From assembly GCA_943735955.1 (NCBI GenBank), contig OX030957.1:6082301-6146300 (forward strand): DNA of 64,000 nucleotides. Reading direction: 5' to 3'. The notes under the pieces were generated by a model. It saw only the letters and a list, made by a program, of their open reading frames with translations. It was not told the DNA's origin and did no database searches. Below are positions 36,101-47,839 of this stretch, piece after piece. The stretch's first letter is position 1; every line of letters starts with the position of its first letter. The position numbers and the translations under genes are program-made. This DNA comes from Piscicola geometra (taxonomy: Eukaryota; Annelida; Clitellata; Hirudinida; Piscicolidae).

Positions 36101-38338
36101 GATGGTGGGATGATGCTTGAAGGTGGTTGTGTAGCGGTGAGATGAGTTCTGCTTGTGGTGGTTATGTGATGCGCCTTGAATCGAATCTACGCCTACAAGA
36201 AACTGCAGGGCACAAAAGGTGATATGACGATGGTGATTATGGATATATACTCATAGCTGGCAGTTATTGTAACTTTCTATACAAATTCTTGCAGGAGAAT
36301 CTGTTTTAAAAGGTGATATCGCTTCAGACTGAACTATCTACTCATCGTGTGTTTGCAAAAATAATAAGTCTGATTTCTTGGTTTTTCATAAAGTTTACAA
36401 CGGTGTCGGATAAATAAACTTTGTTTGAAACTTTCTATAACTGAACATGTTATAAATGGTGATGGTGTAATGGTAAAGAAGCCCGGTCGTTAATTCGAAT
36501 GTCATGAGTTCGATTCCTGCCATCACCTAGTAGCTAACGAGGAGAGAACTGTGAAACGAAAAACCAAAGGAAACAAACATAGGAAGACGAATGCAAGAGC
36601 CTACGTCGACGTGCTTTTTGTACTGATTTATGAAGACTACTTTTTTAAGAAGTGGAAAAATATAAAAAGCATATTTTGAGAATATTATAATGTTGAGTAA
36701 AGCTGATTAATCTGAAAGTTTTGGCAAGATTTGAAGAAATGATGAGAAAACAGCGGGAAAACAAACGAACGACGATCGTTAAAGGAATTCGATGCGATGG
36801 AAAGAAATAAAAATATAATTACAACAAATTTAAATAAGTAATGTCTAAAATGATTTTGTTTTCATCAATTCATGAAACGATTAAATAAAACAGTGATAAA
36901 AAAAGAGCATCAAGATGTTCAGCTTTAAAATCTCAGCGTGGAAGGTGAAAATAAAAACGAGTAGATTTAATTTCAGCCCTAAGTGTACCTTCACTCTGAA
37001 AACCCGTTCACTTGAAAGCCTTTGTGTCTTCAAAGAAAGAGAGAAATATTTAAAGTAGTTTTTAGAATTTAAATGCCTATTTGTGAGTTAATTTTGGAAA
37101 AGGAAATGTAGAAATGGGTTGAGACTTGGATAAGTGGAGTTTTAAGACGACTAGATAAAAGCTTTCTTTTGTTCATTGAATGCTTTTAATGCATTATAAC
37201 TATAAACTAAGAAAAAGATGTAAAAACTACCTACAATTTGTTCTCTAAAAACAAAAAAATATCCTTTAAATTTTGTGAAAAATTAAGTCACATAAGTTTT
37301 TTTCTTTCGTAAGCCGCTTTAAATCGTTGGTTTTTTCTTGTCTTTGCAGCTATTTCAGGAAGTTATCAAAAATTTCGTAGTCCGTATTTAAATATTTGAT
37401 TTTTTTAACATTTTTAAAGCACATATTTAAATAGATTTGAATAAATATTTAATGCCATCAGACATTTTGTAGTTAGGCTTATGTTTTATATTTAAAACAA
37501 GGTATATTTCACATTTAAGCAAATATTTTTTATATTAAATTAGGAAATTCCTGTTCATGCAAAATGTTTGCTTTTTTAAAACATATGGACCCTTTATTAC
37601 TCTGCTATAAATGGAGTGTTTTTAGGATAGGCTCAGCACTTTATTTAGTTGAACTTTGCAATAAATTTTAAGTATTATTTATTTCTTTTTCAAATTTAAA
37701 AAATGGAAATATTTATAAAAAGAAAAATTCAAGCGTTAGTGACCACCCAAACCTATCGAATGTTTTATATTCCCGCCACGTGCGATGAAAAAAATTAAAG
37801 AGTAAATAAAATTATTTATGAAATTATTTTCATGATATTTTTTTAGATTAGAATAGAAGATTATGCATACGCCATGCTTGGGAGGTGTATTGTGCACGTG
37901 AGTGAGTGGCTTATTGAGATTGCTCGAGCTTAGGGCTGTCCTACCGGATGTGTTTAGAAGATGATTGAAGAAGAAAAGAAAAAAAGTTGACAAATAGAAA
38001 GATGTAAAAAGCGGAAGTTTTTACGAAAAATGCATTTTAAAAATCTATAGCTAGAGACTGGTTGGGTGATACTCTAATATATAACCGAAATGGAATGAAC
38101 GTTAACTAAAAATGAGAGTACGAATTGAATAGAAAAGGAAAAAAAGAACTGCAAAAACTGTGATCTTTATAGTGTCTGGCCTGGTCATTTTAGAACTTTG
38201 ATGTGGCATCCAGCAAATAAGCTAAAACTCCCACGCGGTGTTCAGATTCTGGCTTAAGGTTGCAGTTATTTATCCCAAAACTCTAGGCGGGTACCCCATC
38301 TGAACTTCACATTGAATATATATTTGTTTAGTTTTTGA
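33154..38338. other. Intergenic region between P4HA and the TARP gene (convergent 3' ends)
   Basis: About 5.2 kb of AT-rich sequence receiving the 3' UTRs of the two convergent genes. Open frames at 33841-34125 (minus), 34926-35186, 35948-36145 and 37736-37993 (minus) have no recognisable motif or splice context. The only structured item I found is the tRNA-like sequence at 36458-36527. Confidence 0.6.
36458..36527 (+). mobile_element. tRNA-like sequence (tRNA-derived SINE head or tRNA pseudogene)
   Basis: Seventy bases begin GGTGATG and end CATCACC, a perfect 7-bp acceptor stem. TGGTGTAATGGTAAAGA resembles an A box and GAGTTCGATTCC a B box. The T stem pairs poorly and no clean anticodon arm is seen, so a functional tRNA is unlikely. 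No SINE body shared with the other copies follows. Confidence 0.5.
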
Positions 38339-41300
38339 TCACACAATCGTAGTTCGACCCATGCTTTCATTTTGGTTATTTTTTGAGTAGCCTAGCTGTC
38401 CTAGAGGATCTGATAATTGTTGCAAGAGAGGGCGTTGTTGTTGTTGTTGCAGTTGTTGCTGCTGTGGCTGAATTGGTTGGTGTGTTAAAATAGACAAGGG
38501 CTGTTGTTGTTGCGGTTGAAAAATATATTCTTGCGGAAATGTAGTCTGAGGTTGCTGAGGGGCGTTCAAAAGCAGATGCGGCTGATGTGACTGAAGAAGT
38601 GGTTGTGACTGTTGTAAATGCCTAATTTCGTTTCGTTGTTGCTTCTTGTGGTGTTGTCGATGTCGGTGTGACTTGTGTTTCTTGGGCGGTTGCAGTGGCT
38701 GAATTAGTTGCGACTGCTGCAAACTCAAGGAACTTTGCTGGTTATTGAAAGCATGAATTTGCGCGCTGACGTTTAGTTTTATTGCGTCCAGTTTGGAGGA
38801 TTTCTTCGGTCGTTTTCCCCGTACACTCGCGTCATCCGAATCGAAATCTTCGTGGTTGTTACTTCGAGTGGCTGTGGTGGCTGTGGTGAGGTCTGTCTTC
38901 AAGCGGCTTAGACCTAGGCATGAGCGTGACAGGCGACGCTGGAGGTTGTCCACTTGGTTTCGATAAAAGTTAAAAGAGTTCGGGTCGTAAAAGGAGTTAT
39001 AGGGATGATTGGAGGCTTCTTGGTAGTAGTATGGTGGAGTGGTGAAGGTGAGAACGTTGAGGGGAGAAGTGACGGAGAGTTGGGAGAAAGTTGAAGGTTG
39101 CGGGTGGTCGGGAGAGGTGGGCGAGGGAGGGTGGAAGAAGGGGGTGGGCACGTTGAGGGGGTCAATCAAGTCATGGCACGTGGATGCCATTGTTTCGTTG
39201 TCCACCATGTCATCACTGCTGTCTCGTGTGGAATAACTGTGTGTGTGTTTGTGTGTTGTGTGCTGGTGGTTTTATGTGTTTGAAATAATCATGCGTCTGT
39301 GGCTGTTTGACATGATGGCATCCGTGACAAAGCAAATCAATGAATGGATTAGCAGATTTATTGAAAGAGAAGAGAAGAAAAAATGTGTAAGAACTTCAAA
39401 AGTCCTATTGTTTTGCCAGATGTGGAATCAATTCAATTGTTGGCGTGAAAAAAGAAAACATATTTGTTTGATTGCTCACTGGGCAAACAAAATAAATTCG
39501 TAAAAAAAGTAGAAAAGCTTATTTTTTAAATTCAGTGTCAAAAGAAGAGTATTGTCCACCATGGTTATCGATCTCCTTTTCATGCTAAAGACCATTTATA
39601 CAATTGTATTCATATTCTTATAAGGGTCATCAGTTCACTTGAGATACGGGTCGTGCTTGGATGGTCAAATTTTAAAAGTATTATTTGTAAACTACACATT
39701 AGGATATTATAACGATAAATATGGGATATTTCTGAATCTTTCTTTCGTATTACTTTCAGCGGCACCCTCATGAAACCTTTCGGATGGCACCGATGCTCAT
39801 CTCCTAGAAACATATTTTAGAATTTAAAATTCTTTGCAAAGTGTTAAATATTTATAGTTTGATCTTTTAAAAATATATTTGATAGAAAGATTCGCGAAAA
39901 GAATTAAATTTGTAGAAATTTATTTGTTTCATTTTTTATTTTTAACCTATATTTAAAATAAATTTAAACTAAATATTTCACAGCGTGAAAGTATAAAAAG
40001 CCTCTAAGGATGCAAATAGAGGACTAATAAAAAACATTTTTGAACGAAGGCAGAGGCAACAAAGACAAACCGTGATCTGAAGGAGGCAGGCTGAGTACAC
40101 GGCGCTTTGGTGCTGAGGCCCTGCTGGATGATGACGCTGAGGTGGTGTCTTTTGTAGATTGAGTGCCGAAACTGAACTATGCACAAGTAGACGCTCAAGA
40201 CGCCGGTGACTTGGCAGCCGATGAAGGAAGAGATGGTCATGACGAAGGATGGTCCGTATGAGTACTTGAACTTTGGCTCGTCCATCGAAGACTTTGGCTT
40301 GCTGCTCGTTGACTCCTCGGTGACTGCGCTGATGAAGATGATGACCCCGATCAAGTTGATCAGGCCTGGGAGCAGTGTTGGTGGTGGTTTTGGCAAGTGT
40401 GGAAAGATGATGGTGTGCTAGATGGAGGTTGTGAGCGGTAGAAGTTTTTTAAAAGTAGTATTATGGAAGAAAAAGTTTTGGAAAAGACTATTGATTTGAA
40501 ATTATAATATTTTTCATTTATATAGGGATTCACAGATATTATTTGGAAGATTTGCTAATGTAAAAGGGCTTAAAAAGATTAAGATTTTAGGCAAGCAAAT
40601 TACGGAAGCGATAGGATTTATAAAAAGTTTTAATTTTTCTGATGGGCTATTTAATTGAAATAACGAAAAAATATTTTAAATTCACAAATTCTTACATTGA
40701 TGGACATTGAGTTTTTGAAAATTTTTATTAGTTTTTTGAAGTTATATAAATTTACTCCCTTTAATTAAATTCAAAAACGGTTGAAAAAGTATTTGTTGAA
40801 AATTAATTTCAACGATAAGGAAAAACTTAAATATAAAGACACGCTTGCACACTACCACACCACATAACGCTTCACAACCACACCAAACCACCACACCACA
40901 CCAAAGCCCACTGCCTACCTCCTACTACGAACATGATGCCAGACACGAAAGTCAGCGAGTTCTTGTGGCCACACACGCCCATGAAGCAGATAATGTCTCC
41001 CATTATCAAAATCATCACACTTACCACTGGAAAAATCGCAGACTTTCGCAGCGACACTGTTGTGATGACGATTCAGGGAAATTTAAATAAATAAAATCAA
41101 TTGAAAATTTTTTTCAAATTATATAAGATATATTTTTTTATGTTCTCAGATAAAAAAAGTTTTTTTACTCAATAAAAATTAATTTATCTATTTATCCATC
41201 AATCTATACACGAATCAATTTCTTCATCCATTAATTTGTTTCCAATCCGTTAGTTCGAGCCATCACTCACATAATACAGTCTCGGAGGGCCGCAGATTGT

Positions 41301-42348
41301 CTTTCTCGACGTGTTTGAAGTAGGGTATGTAGCTGCAGTTTTGATCAGGGTTGTGCAGAACTGAAAGGGTGGTGGTGGTGGTGCAGCGTTTGATGAAATA
41401 ACTATTTTATTATAATTATAATTAGTGAATACGTATTCGAGTGAGCGATTAAATCTCTGCAGATGGTCAAAATAATTCTTTTTAAACATTAGAAACGTTG
41501 AATCATCTCAAAGAAATTTTATTTTTATTTTTTTATTACAGAGCCTATTTTTTTTTATTTCAATTTAATCTGAAGACGCGCATGAATGCAAAAATATCTT
41601 AAAGCACAACTCAAACGCATTAAGTTCATTTTATTTTTATTTTTGTTGTTTTTACTATTTTTATTATAAAAAATTGGATTGAAATAATTTAATCCTATTT
41701 CAGTCTTTTCTTACTTCAAAAAGTAATCCTCTTATCTGGTTTTAAATCAATTGACAATCTCATGCAAAGCAAATTCGCAAGATCCTTCTAAATCATAATA
41801 CATAGCGTTTCAAAAGAACCTCCATCGCATTACAAGCATTAGTTTAATTAATTTCAACTTTTTCTGCCTTCCAACTTTCGCCACCAACCCAAGCCAACGC
41901 AAGCAACCATTTTGAGGATTCTTTTTAATTTTACAAAAATTAACCGACAACAACAGCATTTTTTAAATATAAAAATACATTCACCTTGTCTCACACAATT
42001 TAATTATCAAAACCTTCGTCACCACTCTTCTCAAAACCCACTCACCATCTCCACCCCAACCACTCACTATCTTCAACATCTCCATCCCAACCACTCACCA
42101 TCTTCACCATCTCCACTCCAACCACTCACCATCTTCACCATCTCCCTCCCAACCACTCACCATCTTCACCATCTCCACCCCAACCACTCACTATCAAGCG
42201 TGCATTTCTTCCACAGACCGCTGTACGTCTCGATGAAATAGCCAGTGAAGTTGTCTTTAGGCTCAGGTTCGACGCGATCGTAAGCGTACAGCCAGTTGTC
42301 CGTCGCCACTGCCAAACACAACAACGACAACGACACACAAGCAAACAT
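38339..42348 (-). CDS. CACNG: Voltage-dependent calcium channel gamma subunit / TARP (stargazin-like), PDZ-ligand type
   Basis: Four-pass claudin-superfamily membrane protein; vertebrate TARPs traffic and gate AMPA receptors and bind PSD-95-type PDZ domains. Exons in coding order (minus): 42348-42192, 41360-41271, 41056-40919, 40365-40071, 39236-38339; phases match, 525 residues. TM1 about 1-17 (short). The first extracellular loop carries the claudin signature SGLWKKC (43-49) with Cys61, and sequons at Asn33 and Asn60. TM2 is about 89-112, TM3 117-143 (GLINLIGVIIFISA), then KFKYSYGPSF and TM4 167-193. The cytoplasmic tail starts SFRSRYSTRDSSDD, like the phosphorylated Arg/Ser region of stargazin, continues as a long Gln/His-rich region and ends RTTIV, a class I PDZ ligand like TTPV of vertebrate TARPs. 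A 5' UTR exon probably lies at 42949 upward. Confidence 0.93.
40845..40918 (-). repeat. GTGTGGTGTGG-type repeat at the TARP exon 3 donor
   Basis: On the coding strand the intron starts GTAGGCAGTGGGCTTTGG and passes directly into GTGTGGTGTGGTGG-type units for about 70 bases. Similar motifs open an intron of the ZPBP-like gene. Confidence 0.7.
42030..42191 (-). repeat. 31-bp tandem repeat starting exactly at the TARP exon 1 splice donor
   Basis: From the donor on the coding strand there are four full 31-base units, each starting GTGAGTGGTTGG and ending GGTGAAGAT plus one base, then a partial unit and one more GTGAGTGG. Each unit therefore repeats the donor itself (GTGAGT). Reading past the true donor reaches a stop within the first unit. 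Confidence 0.92.
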
Positions 42349-42604
42349 ACTGGTTGCTATGGACTGTTGTTGGTGTTGTTGTTGTTGTTGTTGGTGTTAT
42401 TAGTGGTGATGGGGTGATTGAAGTGTTAGAAGGGATTGTTTTTTGGTAGATGTATTTTTATAAAATTAGTTGGTGATTGTTGTGGTTTTACTCCGTGTGT
42501 TGTAGTTTCAATTGTTTTTTATTAACAAATTAATTCAAGTATCATTATAATTTAGAATATTTGAAAATTATTTTAATCCACTAATAATGGAAATTATGAT
42601 GTTA

Positions 42605-42725
42605 AGCTAGCTGTTGAGACAGACCAGGGTTCTAGGGTTGTTCCAGCAGTCGCGTCCACCCTCCATACATCTTATGTGGACGGGAAGGGCCGAGGTTCTG
42701 AATGTAAATCATCATCATCCTCATA
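42605..42725 (+). repeat. GC-rich segment with ATC-type tail, possible retroposon 3' end
   Basis: About 100 GC-richer bases (CCACCCTCCATACATCTTAT, GGACGGGAAGGGCCGAGG) end in TAAATCATCATCATCCTCAT. A GC-richer body with a trinucleotide tail is typical of SINE/RTE 3' ends, but no other copy is present here. Confidence 0.3.
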
Positions 42726-42948
42726 ATGGCAAAAAAATGTGTAATATATTTGTTGAGTAGAGGATGTTTGAACGAATAAATGACTAGAAAACATCGAAAT
42801 TTATGGAAATATAAGTTTTTTATAAGAATAAGTGTTAATTAATTACTTTTTTTAATCTTTTGGATTGTCATTTAAATTTCAAAGTCATTTTGCATTTGTA
42901 TAATTTTTATAAAAATTTTATTGAAAACAAGCGTTGAAGCTGACTTAC

Positions 42949-43290
42949 GGATTGACGATCAAGTGTTACAAATGCTCAGCGTCCGTTCCAGAAGCGCGAT
43001 GATTTCATTGGTCACCGACTGCTGCTTCGCCTTGCATTGTTCCGAGGGATTCGAAGGAGATCAGATGGAAGTGTTTTCGCATTTGCTTCAAAGCATGAGT
43101 TGTGGAAGGTCGTGCGAATCAAAGCCCCTTATTGATCCGAAGGCGTGTCGGTCGCAAGTTATGTCGTGGCTTAAAAGACTCTTTCGCAGACTAATACATT
43201 GTGTAATTGTGCTTTGTGTTTGTCTTTTTTGTCGTTATGGCTTTTTGATCCTTGCGAGGCGTTTTTGACTTGGCGGTGTCGTTTTTCCGG
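42949..43290 (-). other. Candidate 5' UTR exon of the TARP gene
   Basis: A GC-richer stretch ends on the minus strand with a consensus donor (GTAAGT at 42948-42943). The coding exon is preceded by an acceptor (CCAACAACAG at about 42363) 15 bases before the ATG. Spliced together, the frame has a stop upstream of the ATG and no in-frame earlier Met. A TATA-like ATTTATAG lies on the minus strand near 43297. The plus-strand frame 42921-43268 across it is probably a shadow. Confidence 0.35.
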
Positions 43291-46200
43291 CTATAAATCT
43301 AGCATATAGCGCTTGAATATACAGATCTCTGCATAGAACTTTGCATAAATCGTTCCACTATTATTTTTCAGATTTATTAATTAAATATATCGTTCAGCAT
43401 TTAATTTAGTTTCAATTTTGAATGTGAGTTGAATTTATAATTAATTTTTATATTCATATATTCTTTAGATTTTATCAACAGTGAATCGCAGTAGATCTTA
43501 CCATCTGGGACCAATGTATTGATTTTCTATTTACTCTGAAATTTAGATTTTTCCTTTTTTGATAGTCTTTAGGCGACATTTTTTTTCTTACAAAAGATTT
43601 TTAATACTTATTTTGAGAAATTATTCAGTGTCTTAAAGTTACCTCCTAAACCACATTTGAAAGTGTCTTAATTTTCTTGTTTATGCAGAGATTTTTTATA
43701 CTTTATAACTCTTCTTATAACTGTTTTCGTTTTCTTTGTGCTTTATGTTGTTCAAGATCTGAAAAAGAACGCATATAAAGTAGACTATTTTGAAAAAGAA
43801 AAATCTATCATAAATTCGAGTAAGATAATGTGAAAGTTATTCTCAGAGGCATAACATTTTTTCGATAAAAAAAATTGTGATAAGGCTGTGAATAGTTAAT
43901 GGTATTGTCACACCAGCTGGTATCTTTGCCTTCTGTCTAGGCGTGATTGTCTATATTGGAATAGCAGTCATTATATTGTGAGCCTCCGTGCTATAACTAC
44001 CCGCCACCTTTCGTCATTGCATATTCATGCTTCGAAAAGCTTTTTCAGACAATTTATTATTAACATTTTGAAATTTTAAAAAAGTAGATAGACTTTAAAC
44101 ATTTAAGTAAAAGTGATTCATAATTCATTAAAAAGACTATAACAAAAATGTATTAAGTTTCATTCAAATGAATTTTTATATATATTTAAATTCTCTAAAT
44201 TCTCAAAGGTTCGCCAAACCTTTCAACTGATCAAACAAGCTGACTTTAAGGCCACAGAATCTCCACTTTAGAGTTCCGATTGATTGAAAATCATGCAGCT
44301 CATCAGCAACAATGGAAATCATAATAAATAATAATGACTATAATCATAATTTTGATGTTATATATAATATAGAAAACATTATAATATCATAATGAAATAA
44401 CAATAGTAATTTTTTTACGAGGTTTACACAAGCCAGATCTAGCAGTTTTGAAGTCTAGGAAAATGGGTTTAAAAATATTTTTTATTGCAGACTTCAAAAT
44501 TTTTTCCGTGTAAAAATCTGCAAAGGCATACACAAAAAAACTCAAAATAGACACATAGACATACACACACATACACACGCACAAACACATATACCATCAC
44601 GCACACAAAGAAACCCAAACACAAACAAAAAAAACAAATTCGAACACAAAACACGGGTACACACAAAAGCCTCAGACGCACGCCCACGCACAATTGCTTG
44701 TACACTCGTCAGGGGAGCATGCTATCATGAACATCGGTGTCAGGCAGAAGAACAAATGAAAGTCACGCTTTAAAAGTTTTAGCCATTTTTGGGGTCTTTG
44801 AAGCTACATGGGTCGCATTGTGTAGTATATTTCCTGCTTTTAATAAATTTCGAAATACCATTCTGTCATATAAATGTATAAAAAACTTCTATGAAAAATG
44901 AAATTTCTAAATATTCCAAAAGTTGTTTAAATACAAGTTTTTCATTTTTTTAAAGTCTTTGAACACCCATGTAAGTGTTTTTTTAAAGTTTTAGGCGAAT
45001 GAATGTATGTTTTCATAAGGGTAAAAAAAATAATTTGCTTCAGGCAATTCTTTGGTGGTTTGTAAAAAGTAAAAAATGTTTCAAAACAGAAAAAAAAACC
45101 TTTTTGAGCCATAAAAATATAATACAAGTTTCAATGAGGGAGCTTTATATCCAGGTGCTTCCATGATCGCTTATGGTAGAACTTCTTTGGCTTGTGGTTT
45201 GTCTTATGCTGCTCCACTGGCTGACAGATTCAGCTCAAAAATAAGTAATAAAGCGTTTAAAAAAAACAATATTGTTTTTTTGTAGCATATCCTCATAAAT
45301 ATTGTTCCATATTTATCCCTGAAAACGCTTAAAACCTGAAGGTGATGTTTGGATTGAGTGAGTGAAAAAAAATTTGTATTAAATTTTAAAATAATCGAGC
45401 ACATCTTAGTTGACCTTAGAAGTAAATATTTTTTATACATAATATGTTTTAAAACTTTGAAATATGTTTCATATAAGATTTATTTATTATTTAATAATAC
45501 CATTGAAAACAGCAATAATGATATTAAGTATATAATTTTTGGAAAAATATACACAATTTTCTACTCATTTACGACAAATTTGGAAATTATTTTTTCAAAG
45601 ATCTATTTCAATTTTTCAAATATTTTTTCATCCATCAATCACTTTCTTCCCTATCTCTCAAGAGAAAACCTTTATGCAAACAATTATTCTAGAATCCCTC
45701 TTTACCAAACCCACAAAAACTTACAATAATAAAAAATTTCATATATTTTTTACCTTTCATAAAATAAGACTTTAAGTTTTTGTTTTCTGATATCATGATA
45801 TAAATAAAAAAATAAAATAATCTTAGTCATAATAATAGTTTTAAAAGTTTAAAATTCAAATAGAATTATATAAGTTAAAATCTAACTGGTTTTTAATGCA
45901 TTTCTTATCTCTTTGATTTTTCGAATCTTTTGAACATTTTCTTCTATAGGGCAATTGTATGGTTTCTATTAAAAACAAGCTGCTAAAGACATTTCAAACG
46001 ACCACAAAACACTTGGGTGCACCAGATATAATCAGATAAAAACTTGATTTATATAACACGTGTTAAACTTTTAATATTTGAGATTCATTGAGAGATTCAA
46101 TTTTTTTTAAACATTCACATGCTTTTTAAAACGCTCAGTCGCCTACATTGTAGAAGTTATGGTTATTTATGACAAAACTCTTGCACACTTCTTGCGTCAG

Positions 46201-47839
46201 AAGGAAAGGGTTGCACGCGTCTTAGATGGTTACATGTTGTTGCTATATAAACTTTTAATCTTAATATAGCTGCCAGGCTATGATTCGTTGGGTGTGCCAA
46301 ACCAAAAGGGTGCGACATAAGTTTTTCTGTCTCAAATAAATGCTTTCAATACAGGACTTCAGACAAAAAAATGATCATCTCGAGATGGCGTGGCCTTGTT
46401 GAGGATTCTAGAGGGTTGACTGAAGAAACAATGAGGATATCGGGTTTACGCCTCGTTAATAATATTCGTCGTTATATTGATTTTATTGTATTGTAATGCA
46501 CTTAAAAGCATGTAAAGCCCAAAAAGACTTGGCGAAAGGTGGTTCGGCAAGATCTGAAAAGTCAAATCGCAGATTGTTCACAAGACCAGAAGCACAGAAA
46601 GAGACGAGTGAGACAGAACCCAGTCTCGGGAAAAGAACCTGTGTAAGATAATGACATTTATGAAACTTTTTGAAGGAATTTTTTAATTTTTTTGTGAATT
46701 TTAAAGCAAGCAATAACCCTAATCTTGCAACACGACTTAACATGCCTAACTATTTTTTATCTTATTTAGAACGCAGAATTTATATGAAGAAAAAATTTAT
46801 TGCAAGATTGAAAGTGTTACAAATTCAACAAAGCTCACATAAGTAAGCGAAGTTATTCTGTTGAGAGCGTCCAGAGCAGCAAGTCTTTTCAACGAGAATT
46901 CCAATCGAATGAAAGAAAATGGATTCCGAAGCAGAATTAAGTAACTTTCTTTCAATTTCGAAATCAATATTTGACTGAATTACACACATGTATTTCAATA
47001 AATTTCTAAATATTTAAAGTGTGGGTGCACACTCACATCTTCAAAGAATCTAAGAGCAAGTTCCAAATAGTTATAGTGTGGACAATAACCATCAAAAAAA
47101 TTTCTTCTACTTTCGGTATGCTTGTATTCCAGCTATATTAAATTTTTTATATAAATAATATGTTAAAATTTATTAATTGAAGTTTTCATTTTATTTAAAG
47201 AACCGCTCACATTTCGCAGATCAATGCATTTGAATGTAGAGACTGCTGATTGAATGGAGAGATGCTCAAAAAATGGAGAGATAGGTGACTAGATCGATAG
47301 AAAGATGTATGGATGTATTGATAGAGATTAAATTATAAATAAATAGGAATATGACAAGAATTGTTCAAATATATAATGAGTTTATAGATAGAAAAATAAA
47401 TAGTTGAAACAGAACTAAATGAATTAAAACCCCGGAAAAGAGAACTATACCCCAAAGCATTGTACAGCAGCCACTAGGACTGTACACTTTCCAGTCATTT
47501 ATACGCATATATCGTGTGTATTGTGTACACTAGTATGTGTAAATTATTTTCAATACTCCATAATATATGCTCTTTCCACATACAGATTACATACAGACGT
47601 ATTTATGTCTGTATGAAAAATTAAAGATGTAGAGACTCTTGTATGGCTTGGATTGATACTTAATTAATATTCATTAAGGATTTATACTAATAATTTTTTT
47701 AAACACTAGTTTGATGAATATTTTATTTTTTTATTCCTAAACGTTCTTTTTTCAATTTAGTAAATACATTTTTAATTAATTAAAATAGAAAACAGTTGGT
47801 TTATAACTTGTGTTTTTGGTGTTTTCCCATTCGTCTGCT
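43291..47839. other. Intergenic region between the TARP and ZPBP-like genes (divergent 5' ends)
   Basis: About 4.5 kb, AT-rich. It includes an AC-rich low-complexity stretch (44540-44705) and a LINE fragment (about 46500-46635). Other open frames here (44942-45127, 45204-45440, 45358-45775) are AT-driven and show no motif. Confidence 0.55.
46499..46637 (+). pseudogene. Non-LTR retrotransposon C-terminal fragment
   Basis: Plus-strand translation HVKPKKTWRKVVRQDLKS, then DCSQDQKHRKRRVRQNPV, then a stop. This follows the pattern found at the C-terminus of many LINE polyproteins: R/K-P-K-x-T-W-x-x-V-x-x-D-L, then D-R-x-x-W-R-x-x-V. Short and isolated. A few dozen bases upstream is TTTACGCCTCGTTAATAAT, which recurs at about 63627. 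Confidence 0.4.

Noticed and set aside
42921..43268. Plus-strand 115-codon frame upstream of the TARP gene
   Set aside because: The stretch ends in a consensus minus-strand donor and is better explained as a TARP 5' UTR exon; no motif in the plus frame.
43898..43981. Short plus-strand hydrophobic frame (GIFAFCLGVIVYIGIAVII) reminiscent of a TARP/claudin membrane segment
   Set aside because: Only 28 codons, opposite strand to the TARP gene, no partner exons; likely chance or a very old fragment.
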